Shown: one piece after another, positions 63,292 through 64,000 of the stretch
Layout: every line of letters starts with the position of its first letter
How positions within the stretch are numbered: the first letter of the stretch is position 1
Assembly: GCF_042432445.1 (NCBI RefSeq)
Contig: NZ_JBHLXE010000111.1
Coordinates: 1 to 64,000 of the forward strand
Length of the DNA: 64,000 bases
From: Thorsellia kenyensis
GTDB taxonomy: Bacteria; Pseudomonadota; Gammaproteobacteria; Enterobacterales; Thorselliaceae
Direction of reading: 5' to 3'
The notes under the pieces: generated by a model
Told to the model about the DNA's origin: nothing
Database searches by the model: none
Seen by the model: the letters and a program-made list of their open reading frames with translations, nothing else
Position numbers and translations under genes: made by a program

Positions 63292-64000
63292 ATGTTTAAA
63301 AAAAGCCTTATCACGCTTTCCTTATTATCACTATTCTCTGCGCTGTCTACCGCGAATGCAGCAGAGGTACCTGAAGGTGTTACTTTAGCTAAAGAACAAG
63401 TATTAGTGCGCAGTAATGGTAGCGAAATCCAAGGACTCGATCCTCATCGTGTCGAGGGGGTACCTGAAAGAAACATTTTTAATGAGCTACTTGAAGGCTT
63501 AGCCATCACTGATCCGAATGGGAATTTAATACCTGCTGGAGCAACCCATTGGGAAACGACTGATAACCAAAACTGGACTTTTCATCTACGCCCTGGGGTT
63601 AAATGGTCAAATGGTGATCTGGTGACAGCACATGATTATGTATATGCCTGGCAAAGAATTATTACTCCAGAAACCGCTTCACCTTTTGCTAGTTTCTTAG
63701 AGTATGCACATATTCTAAATAGCTCCGAAATTATTAAAGGCACAGCGAAACCTGAGTCTTTAGGCGTAAAAGCTGTTGATGATTTAACGTTACAAGTCAC
63801 GTTAAGCACCCCTGTTTCCTATTTCCCCAAAATGTTACCCCACTATGCATTAAGCCCCTTACACCGCAAAACCATCGAAACGCATGGTGATAAGTGGACT
63901 TCTCCTGGTAATTTTGTAGGGAACGGCGCATTTAATCTCTCGGAATGGGTTGTGAATGAAAAAATTGAGTTAACGCGCAATCCTCTTTACTGGGACAATA
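63292..64000 (+). CDS. oppA: Oligopeptide-binding protein OppA (cut by window end)
   Basis: 236 codons are visible before the window ends; the full protein is expected to be about 540 residues. The signal peptide M-F-K-K-S-L-I-T-L-S ends at about A-N-A-A. It is followed by family motifs G-L-D-P-H-R-V-E-G-V-P-E, D-L-L-E-G-like N-E-L-L-E-G-L and F-H-L-R-P-G-V-K-W-S-N-G-D. Periplasmic part of the Opp peptide importer. Ribosome site GGAAA is weak. oppBCDF would be expected to the right. Confidence 0.93.
   Translation, partial: MFKKSLITLSLLSLFSALSTANAAEVPEGVTLAKEQVLVRSNGSEIQGLDPHRVEGVPERNIFNELLEGLAITDPNGNLIPAGATHWETTDNQNWTFHLRPGVKWSNGDLVTAHDYVYAWQRIITPETASPFASFLEYAHILNSSEIIKGTAKPESLGVKAVDDLTLQVTLSTPVSYFPKMLPHYALSPLHRKTIETHGDKWTSPGNFVGNGAFNLSEWVVNEKIELTRNPLYWDN

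Noticed and set aside
1..64000. tRNA or rRNA genes, and insertion sequences
   Set aside because: No tRNA T-loop consensus with a foldable flank, no rRNA sequence and no transposase-like protein were seen; short tRNAs could still be missed by eye.

Overview
The window reads as low-GC gammaproteobacterial DNA. The clear chromosomal genes at the right end (glk, a cytochrome b561, ycaO, ybeD, lipB, oppA) look like those of an Enterobacterales/Pasteurellales/Orbales relative. A bee-gut Orbaceae type (Gilliamella-like) is my best guess, but this is an inference from gene content and base composition only. No rRNA, tRNA, integrase, transposase or CRISPR array was found.

Positions about 1-55724 are dominated by an integrative and conjugative element (ICE), or its remains, of the SXT/R391 type. 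Its core genes lie on the minus strand in the SXT order: traI, traD, s043 (DUF4400), then traL-E-K-B-V-A, traC, trsF, traW, traU, traN, a Toprim primase and traF-H-G. Next come FlhDC-like activators (two setD-like genes and one setC-like gene, plus strand), a two-gene ZorA/ZorB-like motor and two tandem MobI-like genes. The secretion-system genes all look intact: F-type pilin and assembly factors, TraC ATPase, TraD coupling protein and a MOBH relaxase.

Foreign cargo sits in the same gaps that serve as insertion hot spots in SXT/R391. The s043-traL gap (HS1) holds about 21.5 kb on mostly the plus strand: a secreted peptidoglycan-amidase-like protein, a NupC-family nucleoside transporter, a BetT choline transporter (minus strand), a LacI-type regulator, the Leloir genes galE-T-K-M, a GH36 alpha-galactosidase, and a block in the order binding protein, permease, permease, GH2 beta-galactosidase, ATPase. 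That is the lacEFGZK order known from Agrobacterium. Together these could import alpha- and beta-galactosides, cleave them to galactose and feed UDP-glucose/glucose-1-phosphate metabolism. Palindromes centred on CG upstream of galE and of the alpha-galactosidase are good candidate operators for the LacI-type regulator, with CRP-like sites nearby. The traN-primase gap (HS4) carries a DUF3298-like secreted protein and a LysE/RhtB exporter.

From 56306 to the end lie catalase, glucokinase, cytochrome b561, YcaO, YbeD, LipB and the first part of OppA, which I read as host chromosome. The boundary between element and chromosome probably lies in 55725-56305, but no attachment repeat could be proven. 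The points most worth following are the ZorAB pair without any recognisable Zorya effector, the duplicated SetD and MobI genes, and a 25-base repeat shared by the two ends of the element and partly by the cargo.
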